Positions 24,630-33,360 of a stretch of DNA of 64,000 bases are shown here, piece after piece. The stretch's first letter is position 1, and every line of letters starts with the position of its first letter. Position numbers and translations under genes: made by a program. The stretch is from Amycolatopsis arida (lineage in GTDB: Bacteria > Actinomycetota > Actinomycetes > Mycobacteriales > Pseudonocardiaceae). Below the pieces are notes generated by a model, which had not been told where the DNA came from, did not search any database, and saw only the letters and a list, made by a program, of their open reading frames with translations. Location of the stretch: NCBI RefSeq assembly GCF_900115565.1, contig NZ_FOWW01000002.1, positions 545,160-609,159 of the forward strand. Direction: 5' to 3'.

Positions 24630-25280
24630 CTATTCGATCAGCCCGCCTCGGTAGGCGAGCAATGCCGCCTGGACCCGGTTGGCGGCGCCGATCTTGGACA
24701 GCACCGCGGAGACGTAGCCCTTGACCGTGGCCTCCGAGAGGTGCAGCTTGCCGCCGATCTCGGCGTTGGAAAGGCCCTGTCCGATGAGACCGACCACCTC
24801 GCGCTCCCGGTCGGAGAGGGAGGCCAGCAGCTTGCGCGCGGGTTGCGCGGCGCGCTGCTCGTCGCGGTGGGCGGAGACCATCCTGGCGGCGACGCCGGGG
24901 TCCAGCACGGCGCCGCCGCGGGCGAGGTCGCGCACGGCGCGGAGCAGCGCGGCGGGCTCGATGTCCTTGAGCAGGAAGCCGTTGGCCCCCAGCCGCAGGG
25001 CGGCGCTCACGTACTCGTCGATGTCGAACGTGGTGAGCATGGCGACCACCGGGGGCTCCGGCAGGGCCTGGATGGCGCGCAGCGCGCGGATGCCGTCGTC
25101 GGCGGAGCGCATCTTGATGTCGAGCAGGGCCACGTCCGGGTGGAAGCGTCTCGCGGTCTCGACCGCCGACCTGCCATCGCTGGCCTCGCCCACGACCTCG
25201 ATGTCCGGTGCGCCCGACAACATGGCACGCAGGCCCGATCGGACCAGCTCCTCGTCGTCGGCAAACATGACCTTGATCAA
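24630..25280 (-). CDS. Orphan NarL/LuxR-family response regulator
   Basis: A 216-residue response regulator. The receiver domain has the acidic pair in FADDEELV, the phosphorylated Asp in VALLDIKM and Lys in FLLKDIEP. The LuxR helix-turn-helix is LSDREREVVGLIGQGLSN followed by LHLSEATVKGYVSAVLSKIG. TTG at 25280 is used because GGAGGCATCG precedes it at good spacing. No histidine kinase is adjacent, so the signal is unknown. Confidence 0.9.
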   Translation of the reverse strand: MIKVMFADDEELVRSGLRAMLSGAPDIEVVGEASDGRSAVETARRFHPDVALLDIKMRSADDGIRALRAIQALPEPPVVAMLTTFDIDEYVSAALRLGANGFLLKDIEPAALLRAVRDLARGGAVLDPGVAARMVSAHRDEQRAAQPARKLLASLSDREREVVGLIGQGLSNAEIGGKLHLSEATVKGYVSAVLSKIGAANRVQAALLAYRGGLIE

Positions 25281-25472
25281 CGATGCCTCCGGAGCGTGCG
25301 GCGGGGTTCACCCGCTAGTGGTTAACGAAGGCTACCCACAGCATGCCGGTTCACGGCAACCACACACCCACACGAGGGACAGCGGCGCTTGTCCCCACCC
25401 GTTCGGCCGTGTCCCCCGCGGGCCGCCCGCCGCATTCGACCACGCCGACTAGCGGTACCCTGAGCACGACCG

Positions 25473-25545
25473 GCCCTCGTAGCTCAGGGGATAGAGCGTC
25501 CGCCTCCTAAGCGGTAGGTCGCAGGTTCGAATCCTGCCGAGGGCA
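25473..25545 (+). tRNA. tRNA-Arg (anticodon CCT)
   Basis: A 73-nt cloverleaf. The acceptor stem is GCCCTCG/CGAGGGC, the D arm contains AGCTCAGGGGATAGAGC, the anticodon loop is CTCCTAA (CCT, reads AGG), and the T arm contains GGTTCGAATCC. The discriminator is A. Its 3' end touches the serine integrase gene, whose frame continues into it, so this gene is the apparent attachment site of the element to its right. Confidence 0.96.
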
Positions 25546-27427
25546 CTACACAGAAGGATGACGCAGGGGTGGTACGCGGTGCCGTGTCCACCTCGCGCTC
25601 CTTTCGGTGTTGATCTTTGTGTCCGCGTTGCACCGGGACGACCGTGTCGTTCGTTGCTCGGCTGACGGCGTGGATGGTTTCGCCGGTCAGGGTCACCCGG
25701 CACGTCGCCACTCGGGTGGTGTGGTCGTATCGGATCTCCAGTCTGAGTACCTCGAACAGCCGACGTGACAGGTCGTCGGGCATCTCGGTCAGGTCGACCT
25801 GGGTGACGGGCAGTTGGTCGAGCAGGGCAGGGTTGGGCGCCTTGTGGATCTCGTCTTCCAGCTCGGCGAGTCGCTGAGCGAGCTCGTCGCGTTCGGCGCG
25901 CAGCTCGGCCCGGCGTTCGTTGATGTCCCGGATGAGGTGCTGGTCGACGTCATCGGCGAGTTCGAGGCTGCGGACCAACCGCTTGCTCTTGGCCTCGTTC
26001 TCGCTGATGGTTCGGCGCATCGCAGCGATCCGGTTGGCGCGTTTGCGCTGGGCGGTCTCGTCCAGGACCTTCAGGTTGGCGTCCAGGAGCTGGTGTCGGT
26101 ACTGGCCGAAGACCTGGGCGGCCAGGAAGCTGGTCACCCCGTCGATGAGCGTGTCTTCGCGGACCCAGATGCTGGGCGGGTGTCCGCCGGGTCGGTACGC
26201 CTTCTTCGGCGCGCACACCATGTAGCCGTGGCCCTTGGCGGTCTTGCCAGAGAAGCGACGACCGCACTCGATGCACCACATGTAGCTGCGAAGGCGGTAG
26301 ATCCGCGCCGTGCGCGGATGCTTGTTCGTCCCGCCTCCCGGTCGCGACCGTTCGCGCTGCTCGGCGACCTGTTGGGCCTGCACGAAGGTTTCCAGATCGA
26401 TGAGGGCTTCGTGCACCGGTTCGGGTGACCAGACCCGTTCCGACACCGGATTCATCCGGTTCTTGCCGGCCCCCTTGCGGGCGCGCCGGTTCCACACCAT
26501 GTGCCCGGTGTGCTTCGGGTTGGTGAGCATGTCGCGAACGTTGGAGTAGGTCCACAACCCCACGGCCCGGTCCGCCTCGACCGGAGTCGGCGGCGGATTC
26601 GTGGCGAGGTCTTGGTTGAGACGATCCGCGATGGTCTGGTAACCGAGCCGTTCGACCACGCGCCAGCGGAACGCTGCGCGGACCACGGCACCCTCGACGG
26701 GGTGGACCTCCAGGAGGGTCTTCTTGATGCCCTTGGCGCGCTTGGCCGGAACGGGGTGCGGAACCTTCTTCGCCCGGTAGCCGTAGCAGGGTTTGCCGAC
26801 GTTGTAGCCCTGCTCGGTGTGGGTCTCGAAGCCGTCCCAGCTCTTTTCGAGCATCTCGGTGACATACCACTCGGCCACCCCTTGCTTGACCCGCCGAGTC
26901 AGCACCTGGATTGCGGTCTTGACCCGGCGGCCGGATTCGCCAAGCCGGAAGGGCTCGTCGGCCGCGACGAGCAGCACGCCGGCCTTCTCTAGGCGGTGCT
27001 CGATCTCGGTGGAGATGTACGAGCGGCGGCCGATCCGGGAGATGTCCTCGCAGATGACGACGTCGAAGCGGCGATCGGGCCGTTCGGCTTCCTCTAGGAG
27101 GTCCTGAATGCCGCCATCGCGCGGAATGGGAATCTGGAGCAACTCGTGGGCGTGTCCTTGGCCCCGCGCCGTCAGCTCCATACGGCCAGACTCGATGTCG
27201 TAGAAGTGCACCACGATGACGGCGTTCTCGGGCAATGCGTGGTGGCAGTTGCGCAGCTGGCGCGGCAGTGACAGCGTCGGGTCCTGCTGGTCGTAGGTCG
27301 ACGTGCGACCGGCGAAGGCGACGCGGATGACCGAGGACGCGGCCAGCACGGCCGGTCCCGCTAGCGGATGCGTGCGATCTATGCGGCGTGGTCCTGCCCA
27401 TGCATGGATCGCCTCTGGGCCACCCAT
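25484..27427 (-). CDS. Large serine recombinase (site-specific integrase)
   Basis: About 647 residues. The N-terminal resolvase catalytic domain begins VIRVAFAGRTSTYDQQDPTL (nucleophile Ser in the AGRTST motif) and includes SLPRQLRNC and DVVICEDISRIGR. The recombinase domain contains GKPCYGYRAKKVPHP and LTNPKHTGHMVWNRRARK. A zinc ribbon (MWCIECGRRFSGKTAKG) and a coiled coil follow. ATG at 27427 has an ideal GGAGGTGA site. The frame has no stop before 25484, so its last 19 codons or so are tRNA antisense (SAGFEPATYRL). That is expected if integration fused the gene to the attachment site; the native C-terminus probably ends earlier in the element's free form. Confidence 0.9.
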   Translation of the reverse strand: MGGPEAIHAWAGPRRIDRTHPLAGPAVLAASSVIRVAFAGRTSTYDQQDPTLSLPRQLRNCHHALPENAVIVVHFYDIESGRMELTARGQGHAHELLQIPIPRDGGIQDLLEEAERPDRRFDVVICEDISRIGRRSYISTEIEHRLEKAGVLLVAADEPFRLGESGRRVKTAIQVLTRRVKQGVAEWYVTEMLEKSWDGFETHTEQGYNVGKPCYGYRAKKVPHPVPAKRAKGIKKTLLEVHPVEGAVVRAAFRWRVVERLGYQTIADRLNQDLATNPPPTPVEADRAVGLWTYSNVRDMLTNPKHTGHMVWNRRARKGAGKNRMNPVSERVWSPEPVHEALIDLETFVQAQQVAEQRERSRPGGGTNKHPRTARIYRLRSYMWCIECGRRFSGKTAKGHGYMVCAPKKAYRPGGHPPSIWVREDTLIDGVTSFLAAQVFGQYRHQLLDANLKVLDETAQRKRANRIAAMRRTISENEAKSKRLVRSLELADDVDQHLIRDINERRAELRAERDELAQRLAELEDEIHKAPNPALLDQLPVTQVDLTEMPDDLSRRLFEVLRLEIRYDHTTRVATCRVTLTGETIHAVSRATNDTVVPVQRGHKDQHRKEREVDTAPRTTPASSFCVVPSAGFEPATYRLGGGRSIP

Positions 27428-27579
27428 TCCATCACCTCCCACAACACTCGTGCTTGCTCCACCCTCAACCGCTCGGCTTCAGCTCCTTCGGCGATCCGGA
27501 CTTCGAACACCACGTCCGGCGGCTCGTCCGGAACGAGACGGCCCGAGCGTTCGTTCCGCCGCAGTCGTTCAGCCACCAT
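27379..27579 (-). CDS. Small hypothetical protein upstream of integrase
   Basis: A 66-residue ORF, MVAERLRRNERSGRL, continuing EPPDVVFEVRIAEGAEAERLRVE split over residues 18-40, and ending RRSMHGQDHAA. It is charged and helical. Its end overlaps the integrase start by 49 bp and contains the integrase ribosome site, and its own start overlaps the stop of the preceding small ORF, so the three look translationally coupled. It could be an excisionase-like or accessory factor, but no motif proves it. Confidence 0.5.
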   Translation of the reverse strand: MVAERLRRNERSGRLVPDEPPDVVFEVRIAEGAEAERLRVEQARVLWEVMEWVAQRRSMHGQDHAA

Positions 27580-27706
27580 CACGCCGCACCTCCACGCCAG
27601 CCAGCAGACCGCTGGCCATGGCGGAGCAGTCCTCACCCAACGACTTTCTGGCGCCGTGCTCGGACACGTCCCCCTCTCGTTCCCTTCGGCGGCGCAGACC
27701 CCGCAC
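27569..27706 (-). CDS. Small hypothetical ORF, first of the integrase operon
   Basis: The frame ends KSLGEDCSAMASGLLAGVEV and a stop at 27569, overlapping the next small gene. GTG at 27706 is the first convincing start; the frame is open upstream to 27910 but includes two TTA codons near 27800, unusual for coding DNA here. I cannot assign a function, and it may not be a gene. Confidence 0.3.
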   Translation of the reverse strand: MRGLRRRREREGDVSEHGARKSLGEDCSAMASGLLAGVEVRRDGG

Positions 27707-27973
27707 GCGCGACTCCAGACCATCGGAGGGCGCCGCATTGGCCGGGAGCGTCGACCGCTCTGGCTCGGAGTGACGGGCAGTCGCCTGCCATTGGACTAAG
27801 GCAGTCTCTAATTTCCGTAGGCGCAACCTAAGACGCGTGGGCGCTTCGCGCGTTGCGTAGTCGCAGCGGCCGGAACACACCGCGAGGTCCGTCGGGTCCC
27901 CGGCGTCCATACGGGAGACTGAGCGACGACCAGCGCCCAGGCAGGGCGCCGATGACAGGCGAATGCGGGAGGC

Positions 27974-28246
27974 GTGGCGGTGCAGCTTCGGTGGCGGCTA
28001 AGGCAGGTGATGGCCTCCCGCGACGTGTGGAAGGGCACAGAGTTGCGCGGACTTCTCGCCCGACGTGCCAACTTCAACCTGTCCCTGCCGTCGATCTCCG
28101 CGTTGATGAACAACCAGCCGGTCCAGATGAAGACCGAGACTCTGCAGGCGTTGTGTACCGCGCTGAAATGCACGCCGGACGAGCTGTACGGGGTCGTTCC
28201 TCCGCGCGAGGTCTCGCTCGACGACGACCCGAGGACCTCGCGCTGA
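27974..28246 (+). CDS. Xre/Cro-family HTH regulator
   Basis: A 90-residue DNA-binding protein of the Cro/CI-like single-domain type: VQLRWRLRQVMASRDVWKGT, then LSLPSISALMNNQPVQMKTE (recognition helix) and LCTALKCTPDELYGV. GTG at 27974 follows GCGGGAGGC. It lies in the tRNA-Arg element, divergent from the integrase operon and upstream of the HEPN gene, so it may control integration or the HEPN gene. Confidence 0.85.
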   Translation: MAVQLRWRLRQVMASRDVWKGTELRGLLARRANFNLSLPSISALMNNQPVQMKTETLQALCTALKCTPDELYGVVPPREVSLDDDPRTSR

Positions 28247-28430
28247 CGACCCCCTGCGGAGCACGGAGCGATGGCGGCCATGCAGCCGCGACAAACTCGC
28301 CACAGTGCTCGGCGAACCCCGCCAGAACCGATAACACGTGCGAGCTGATTGCCTAACGGCCCCAGCCCTCTGGCGATGTCAAGGTCAGCAGACGCGACGT
28401 CACCGACGGAGGACACACCCCACGGCGAAG

Positions 28431-29030
28431 ATGACTCGAACAACGGCACACAAGGTGTTTGAGGCAAACGTTGAACGATCGCAGGCGTTCCTTCGCATCT
28501 TCGACAAGGACAGAGGCCGAGGACAACCCGCCAACGACGAGAAGGAACTCCTGCGCCGGTGCCTCGTGTTCGCAGTGGGCGCGCTGGATGCCTACCTCAG
28601 CGACCTGATCCTCGAGATCGTGCCGGAGCACGCTCCGAAGTCGACAAGCCTCAAGGATGCGCTTGCCCAGATCGCCAAGGCCGACCCTGGCCTCGTCCTG
28701 CGAGTCAGCCTGGCCGCAACCACCCAGGACAAGCACGACGAGTTCCGCACCGCATTGTCCGAATGGCTTGAAACGAAGTCCTTCCAAGGCCCGGAGAAGG
28801 TCGTTAACGCGCTCGGCTACCTCGGCTGCCCGATCAGTTGGCAGGACTTCGACGAGAGTAGTGGGGTGGCAACCGCAACCGAACTGCGCCGGATCACCGA
28901 CGGACGCCACAAGATCGTCCACAGAGGCCAGAAGCCCTACATCAAGAGGGCTCTCGCCAAAGAAGCGGTAACGCTGATCTCTAACATGGCCGATCTGATC
29001 GACAGCAGAGTCTGCGCGCGCTACCGCTGA
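28431..29030 (+). CDS. HEPN-domain protein (predicted RNase, toxin or defence type)
   Basis: A 199-residue all-helical protein. The N-terminal half contains RRCLVFAVGALDAYLSDLIL and the C-terminal half the HEPN signature ITDGRHKIVHRGQKPYIKRA, with Arg and His in the R-x(4-6)-H spacing that forms RNase active sites in this superfamily. It resembles RiboL-PSP-type HEPN proteins. There is no MNT antitoxin partner next to it; the upstream Xre protein is the only candidate regulator. Its position in an integrated element suggests a defence or stability role, which is an inference. ATG 28431 is the only good start, with a weak ribosome site. Confidence 0.75.
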   Translation: MTRTTAHKVFEANVERSQAFLRIFDKDRGRGQPANDEKELLRRCLVFAVGALDAYLSDLILEIVPEHAPKSTSLKDALAQIAKADPGLVLRVSLAATTQDKHDEFRTALSEWLETKSFQGPEKVVNALGYLGCPISWQDFDESSGVATATELRRITDGRHKIVHRGQKPYIKRALAKEAVTLISNMADLIDSRVCARYR

Positions 29031-29151
29031 CCGCTCGCTCAGGCGGTCAGGGACCGCTTTCGACCCGCCCGAGCGGGCGTCCGCGAATAACGATCTCGCA
29101 ACACCGGAAGCCTGCACCGACCGTCGCCGGCGACGGCTTCTGGACGCTTCA

Positions 29152-29330
29152 TGGACAGCGCAACGCCCGTGCAGGTGCAGTTCGGTGAACCCGCCGGAGT
29201 CGAGCACCCAGTCGGTGATGGCCTTGGGCAGAGGGCGGCGGTGGCCGAGCCTCCGGTGCGACACCAGGAGCGGGATGTAGGGCACGCGGGTCAGCCAGAT
29301 GGGCTGGTGGACTCCGAGGTAGAACTTCAC
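29152..29330 (-). pseudogene. 5' fragment of a DpdA-like (TGT-fold) gene
   Basis: GTG at 29330 opens VKFYLGVHQPIWLTRVPYIP, then LLVSHRRLGHRRPLPKAI and WVLDSGGFTELHLHG. This is the start of proteins related to tRNA-guanine transglycosylases and phage DpdA deazapurine-DNA enzymes. After about 60 codons the similarity ends at 29152, where the tRNA-Arg element begins. The gene therefore lost about three quarters of its length. Family assignment is from recall of the SHRRL and DSGGF motifs. Confidence 0.5.
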
Positions 29331-29741
29331 GCCGGCACCGCCGCCCTCCGGCGGGCGGGGGTGCCGGCGAGCACGGCGAGCGCGAAGACGGTGGTGGCGC
29401 ACCCCGGCACGAACACCGATGGCGACGGCGTCACTCGGCCGCGCGGAGATGCGCGCGCCGTCGGTGAGGATCAGGTCGGCGATGAACACGCCCTCGTGCA
29501 GGGCCGTCACCGCCACCCGCTGGACCCGGTGCCCCAACGCCTCGATGACGTGCCCGATCAGCTCGATCGTGTCCGGGCGGGCGTGCTCGATCCGCTGCTG
29601 GGCCGCGATCAGGGCCTTGGCCTCGGGCGCGCCGATCGAGATCGGCAACCAGCGCTGCTCGCCGTCGGTCTCCCGGAGCAACATCACCGGTGTCTCATCC
29701 GGCGGCAGGAGAGCCACCCCGTGCACCCGCACTGGAACCAC
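29331..29741 (-). pseudogene. DUF151 (bifunctional nuclease) 5' fragment joined to a transporter tail
   Basis: The frame VRVHGVALLPPDETPVMLLR, then RWLPISIGAPEAKALIAAQQ and ARPSDAVAIGVRAG is a DUF151 protein lacking its last quarter. Just after SDAVAIGVRAG (about 29411) similarity is lost. In another frame the next 25 codons read ATTVFALAVLAGTPARRRAA and stop with TGA overlapping the GTG of the DpdA-like fragment, which looks like the end of a membrane transporter. The junction suggests a deletion that fused two genes. Start placement (GTG 29741) is approximate. Confidence 0.5.
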
Positions 29742-30107
29742 ACCACTCAACCCACTTTCGCCATCGTCCCTCTCCACATACACACCCAATCGGCTCGTCA
29801 CTCCGATGCAGCGAACTCGCGCCGTCGACAGTGGGGCCGCACCGCCGTGCGGGCCGAGCCCGGCGGGGTCGGCGGCGGGGTCGGGCAGCCACGGCCGAGG
29901 GACGGGAGCAGGCGCTGCGCATCAAGCGTTGGTGGCGGGACACCGGCCTTCTTCGGGTTCGCTCCGGATGCGGTGTCTCGCGCCGCGTCGGTGATCGCAT
30001 CCGGCCGGACCGGCGCTGCGCTCCTTCTTCTCGGTTGCCGACTCAGCGAAAGCCAAGCGGTGCTACGTGGAACTGGGAAAACGTCGCAGCAGAGGAGATG
30101 CCTCTCG
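29742..30107. other. Non-coding stretch between DUF151 fragment and SDR
   Basis: About 365 bp with no frame I can defend. The first part (to about 29800) could extend the DUF151 frame; the rest has mixed-frame GC-rich sequence without family motifs. A ribosome site (GAGGAG, 30092-30097) for the SDR gene is at its right end. Confidence 0.6.
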
Positions 30108-30884
30108 ATGAGCGCTGGTGACAATTATCGCATGAGAGAATTCGATGGTAAGACCGTACTGATCACCGGCGGCGGCAGCGGGATCGGCCTGGGCGCTGCC
30201 CGCCGGCTCATCGAGGCCGGCGCGAACGTGGCACTGGCCGGCCGGAGCACGGAGCGGCTGGAGCAGGCCGCCAAAGAGCTCGGCGGGAAGGACCACGTCC
30301 TGACCGCGCCCACCGACGTGTCCGACCTCGGCGACCTGGACCGGCTCATCGCCGCGATCCGGGACCGCTTCGGGACACTGGACGGCGTGTTCGCCAACGC
30401 AGGCACCGGTGTCGCCGCGCGCACCGCGGAACTCTCCGAGGCCGACTTCGACCGAGTTATCGGCACCAACCTCAAGGGCGTGTTCTTCACCGTCCAGAAA
30501 GCGTTGCCATTGCTGGCGGACGGCAGCTCCGTGGTGCTCAACTCCTCGTGGACGGCACACCGCGGGATGGCCGCCGGCTCACTGTACGGCGCGAGCAAAG
30601 CCGGGCTGCCGAGCCTCACCCGCTCGCTCGCCAGCGACCTGGCCGAGCGCGGCATCCGGGTCAACACGGTCACTCCCGGGCACATCCACACCGAGATGCT
30701 CGAGGCCATCACCGGCAGCGACGAGGTTCGGGAGATCTTCCGGAGCCAGGTGGCACTCGGCCGCCTCGGCCGCCCCGACGACGTCGCCGACGCCGTGCTC
30801 TTCCTCCTCTCCTCCCGTTCCAGCTACATCACCGGGCAGGAACTGGTCATCGACGGTGGGCTGGTCAGCTGCGTTCCCAGCTGA
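30108..30884 (+). CDS. Short-chain dehydrogenase/reductase
   Basis: A classical SDR of 258 residues: Rossmann TVLITGGGSGIGLGAARRL, NAG strand, catalytic Ser in VVLNSSWTAH and YGASKAGLPSL with Tyr and Lys, and the family C-terminal FLLSSRSSYITGQELVIDGG. ATG at 30108 has GAGGAG 10 bp upstream; the ATG at 30132 has none. A strong hairpin terminates it at 30931. It may be the left edge of the secondary-metabolism region, though that is uncertain. Confidence 0.9.
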   Translation: MSAGDNYRMREFDGKTVLITGGGSGIGLGAARRLIEAGANVALAGRSTERLEQAAKELGGKDHVLTAPTDVSDLGDLDRLIAAIRDRFGTLDGVFANAGTGVAARTAELSEADFDRVIGTNLKGVFFTVQKALPLLADGSSVVLNSSWTAHRGMAAGSLYGASKAGLPSLTRSLASDLAERGIRVNTVTPGHIHTEMLEAITGSDEVREIFRSQVALGRLGRPDDVADAVLFLLSSRSSYITGQELVIDGGLVSCVPS

Positions 30885-30930
30885 ACCACGTGCGCCACGA
30901 CTGCCCGAACCTTCGGGCGCACGAAACATT

Positions 30931-30960
30931 CCGCAGGCCGGTCACGGAACCGGCCTGCGG
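30931..30960 (+). terminator. Terminator of the SDR gene
   Basis: A perfect 12-bp stem, CCGCAGGCCGGT and ACCGGCCTGCGG, loop CACGGA, followed by TTCTGTT. A strong candidate. Confidence 0.8.
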
Positions 30961-30978
30961 TTCTGTTCGGCAGCTGAA

Positions 30979-31023
30979 AGCCGACGGCGGTCCCTCCTCA
31001 ACGAGGGTGGACCGCCGTCGGCT
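30979..31023 (-). terminator. Terminator of the SgcJ/EcaC-like gene
   Basis: AGCCGACGGCGGTCC pairs with GGACCGCCGTCGGCT (15 bp), with an inner CCTC/GAGG stem. It lies 11 bp from the stop of the minus-strand gene. Confidence 0.8.
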
Positions 31024-31034
31024 CCGTCGGTGCG

Positions 31035-31466
31035 TCAGCGCTTCTCGCGCGGACTGTTCTGATAAGCGGCCAGGAGCCACTGGCCGTTCTCCTTGACGAC
31101 CACCCAGGAAGCCCGGATGGCGCGCTCGGCGGCCACCTCGCTTTCGCCCTGGTGCAGCACGCCGCCCTCGGTGATCAACACCGCGGTCGCGTCGCTGAAG
31201 AACTCGACGCTGACGGGTGTTCCGGTCACCCGGGTGTTCTGGTAAGGCCCGGCGAACGCGCCCGTCATGAACGAGCGGATCTCGTCGCGGCCCTTCTGAA
31301 ACACTCCGGGGAGGACCATGCTCCCCTGTTCGGTGAACAGTTCGGCGAAGGCCGCCGCGTCGTGCGCCGCCCACGCCGCGACGACCCGACGCGGGATGGA
31401 CGCGACGGCGTCCTGGTCGCCGGCGGACGGGGAGATCGCTGCGGAGCCGATCGTGGTCTCTGTCAT
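31035..31466 (-). CDS. SgcJ/EcaC-family (SnoaL/NTF2-like) protein
   Basis: About 143 residues with the cone-shaped NTF2-like fold: IPRRVVAAWAAHDAAAFAEL, LFTEQGSMVLPG, GRDEIRSFM and VLITEGGVL. SgcJ/EcaC proteins accompany many secondary-metabolite clusters but also occur alone; their chemistry is usually unproven. ATG 31466 has GGAGG at better spacing than ATG 31469. It lies downstream of the HpaB-type gene on the same strand with a 124-bp gap. Confidence 0.8.
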   Translation of the reverse strand: MTETTIGSAAISPSAGDQDAVASIPRRVVAAWAAHDAAAFAELFTEQGSMVLPGVFQKGRDEIRSFMTGAFAGPYQNTRVTGTPVSVEFFSDATAVLITEGGVLHQGESEVAAERAIRASWVVVKENGQWLLAAYQNSPREKR

Positions 31467-31593
31467 CATTCATCCTCCATCGTGGTCAAAGATAGATCTT
31501 GGCGAACATCAGTTCCGCGGACATTCGCGCGACCCTTCCTGTGTTTACCGTTCCTGCCCATGGCCACCAGGACGCCTTGTGCCCTTGCCGGCC

Positions 31594-33177
31594 TCACCCG
31601 TTGAGCATCCCGTCGCGGAACTGCCTGAGATCGTCGTGCGAGGACAGGTCCGGCACCGTCCAGCCGTCCAGGTCGTACTCGCCGAGACACTCGTCCGCGA
31701 AGGCCTTGTACTTGTCCACCTGCCCGCTGACGAGCTGCGAGGAATACAGTTCGATCCTGGTGTTCTCATGGCTACCGGCGTAGTTGCGCTCGTACAGCTC
31801 GTGACGGCCACCGAACTCGGTGCCGACCGCATCCCACAACAGCTTCATCACCTTGACCCGCGCGACCGCATCATGTCCGTTCGAACCGCGCAGGTACTTG
31901 TCCAGATACGGCCGCACGTCGGGGTTGCGAAAGTCCTCCGCGGCGGAGTTGACGTAGATCAGCCCGCTCGCGACATCCTGTTCGATGATCTCCTTGATGC
32001 GCGGGTATCCGATCTGCATGAACCAGCGGTACGCCATCCCGTAGTCGGCGTTGGGCAGCAGCGCACCCGCCACCCAGCGCGACGGGTTGCGTGCCGCGGC
32101 GTCGGACAAGCCCCAGAACAGGTTGCGCCAGGCCAGCACCTCGCCCAGCCGGCTCTGCACCCCGCGGAAGTCGCCGGCGCCGGTGACCTCCAGCGCTTTG
32201 GCCAGCAGTCCCGCGATGAACTCCAGTTTCACGGCAAGGCGCGTGCAGCCGTGGAAGGTGAACCGCTCCGGGAACCCCGATCGCCCGGTGAACAACTGGA
32301 CCTTTCCGAGATTCCCGTAGATGAACACGTTCTCCCACGGGATCAGCACCTTGTCCAGCACCAGGATGGTGTCGTTCTCGTCCAGCCGGGAGGACAGCGG
32401 ATAGTCGAACGGGCTGCCCATCACCGCGGCCGTGGCACTGTAGGACGGGCGGCAGATCAACTTGAGCCCCGGCGCCGACATCGGCACCGTCGCGACGAGG
32501 GCGAACTCCTTGTCCTTGATCGGCAGCCCGTAGTGGGCGATGAAGTTGTAGTGCGTCAGTGCCGACCCGGTGGCGACCACCTTGGCCCCGCTGACGACGA
32601 GCCCGCTGTCGGTCTCCTTCTCCACGTGGACGAACACGTCGGCGACCTCGTCCGCAGGCCGGTTCCGATCGACCGGCGGATGCACGATCGCATGGTTCCA
32701 GTACAGGACCTTCTCCTGCGACAGCTTGTACCAGTGCCGGGCATTGTCGTCGAAGGGCTGGTAGAAATCGGCGTTCGCCCCAAGGGTGCCGAGAAACGAA
32801 GCCTTGTAGTCGGGGCTGCGGCCCATCCACCCGTAGCTCATCCGCGCCCACGCCGCGATCGCCTTCTGGTCGGCGACAAGATCGTCGACCGTGCGCGAGG
32901 TCGTGAAGAACTTGTGGGTGTACCCGTCGCTGCCGGTATCGGTCGGCGCGGTGAGCACGCCACGCCTCTCCGGATCGTGCAGCGCCGCATATAGCCTGGC
33001 GACCATCCGGACTGGGTTGCTGAACGCCGCGTGCGTCGTGACATCCTTGACCCGGTCGCCGTACAGGTAGACCTCCCGGTCGTCGCGCAGGCTTTCGATG
33101 TACTCGGCGCCGGTGAAGGGACGTGTCTTCGGCTGGATTTCTTCCGCCTGGCCCACAGTGCGCCGGTTGTCGGTCAT
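31594..33177 (-). CDS. HpaB-type FADH2-dependent aromatic hydroxylase
   Basis: A 527-residue protein of the 4-hydroxyphenylacetate 3-monooxygenase large-subunit family, which ortho-hydroxylates phenols using FADH2 supplied by a separate reductase. Family signatures include [20 protein letters not shown] at the N-terminus, the FAD-region [19 protein letters not shown], and the C-terminal [15 protein letters not shown]. No HpaC reductase is in the window. ATG 33177 lies in the correct frame, but a near-perfect ribosome site with ATG sits 169 bp upstream in a different frame. Substrate unknown; a tyrosine-derived phenol is plausible. Confidence 0.9.
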   Translation of the reverse strand: MTDNRRTVGQAEEIQPKTRPFTGAEYIESLRDDREVYLYGDRVKDVTTHAAFSNPVRMVARLYAALHDPERRGVLTAPTDTGSDGYTHKFFTTSRTVDDLVADQKAIAAWARMSYGWMGRSPDYKASFLGTLGANADFYQPFDDNARHWYKLSQEKVLYWNHAIVHPPVDRNRPADEVADVFVHVEKETDSGLVVSGAKVVATGSALTHYNFIAHYGLPIKDKEFALVATVPMSAPGLKLICRPSYSATAAVMGSPFDYPLSSRLDENDTILVLDKVLIPWENVFIYGNLGKVQLFTGRSGFPERFTFHGCTRLAVKLEFIAGLLAKALEVTGAGDFRGVQSRLGEVLAWRNLFWGLSDAAARNPSRWVAGALLPNADYGMAYRWFMQIGYPRIKEIIEQDVASGLIYVNSAAEDFRNPDVRPYLDKYLRGSNGHDAVARVKVMKLLWDAVGTEFGGRHELYERNYAGSHENTRIELYSSQLVSGQVDKYKAFADECLGEYDLDGWTVPDLSSHDDLRQFRDGMLNG

Positions 33178-33339
33178 CAGACGTCTTCTCTCTTCTCGTC
33201 GGTGGTCCGGCTTCGCGCGGACCGTCGAACCGGCCGGCCGTCCTGCCCGCACACCGGCGAGCGGAGCTGCCCTCTGATCTTCGCGCCGGTCGTCGCAGCC
33301 GTCTTCTTCTACCGGGCTGCATAGCGACGGCACGTGAAT

Positions 33340-33360
33340 TTTTCATGTCGTCACCTCCAG
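33340..33360 (-). promoter_or_regulatory. Ideal Shine-Dalgarno and ATG upstream of hpaB, out of frame
   Basis: On the minus strand GGAGGTGACGACATG places an ideal ribosome site before ATG 33346. The frame opened ([19 protein letters not shown]) is Arg-rich and is not the hpaB frame. It may start a leader ORF, or it may be the original gene start separated by a frameshift. Confidence 0.5.

Larger units (their letters stand above)
25484..29151. mobile_element. Small integrated element at tRNA-Arg(CCT)
   Basis: The unit contains the serine integrase, two small ORFs, an Xre-type regulator and a HEPN-domain gene. The left boundary is the tRNA-Arg 3' end. The right boundary is placed near 29151 because a DpdA-like gene coming from the right stops there after its first 60 codons. 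I looked for a second copy of the tRNA 3' sequence near 27-30 kb and saw none, so the right end may be deleted. Boundaries are inferred. Confidence 0.5.

Noticed and set aside
25484-25545. Protein-like sequence SAGFEPATYRL at the integrase end
   Set aside because: This is the well-known false translation of tRNA antisense. It is kept only as evidence that the integrase frame runs into the attachment site.
27760-27800. Possible tRNA or att copy near the small ORFs
   Set aside because: No cloverleaf forms, and the sequence does not match the tRNA-Arg 3' end.
31035-33177. Enediyne cluster suggested by SgcJ-like and HpaB/SgcC-like genes
   Set aside because: No enediyne PKS or its accessory genes are seen. 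Both families are common outside enediyne clusters.
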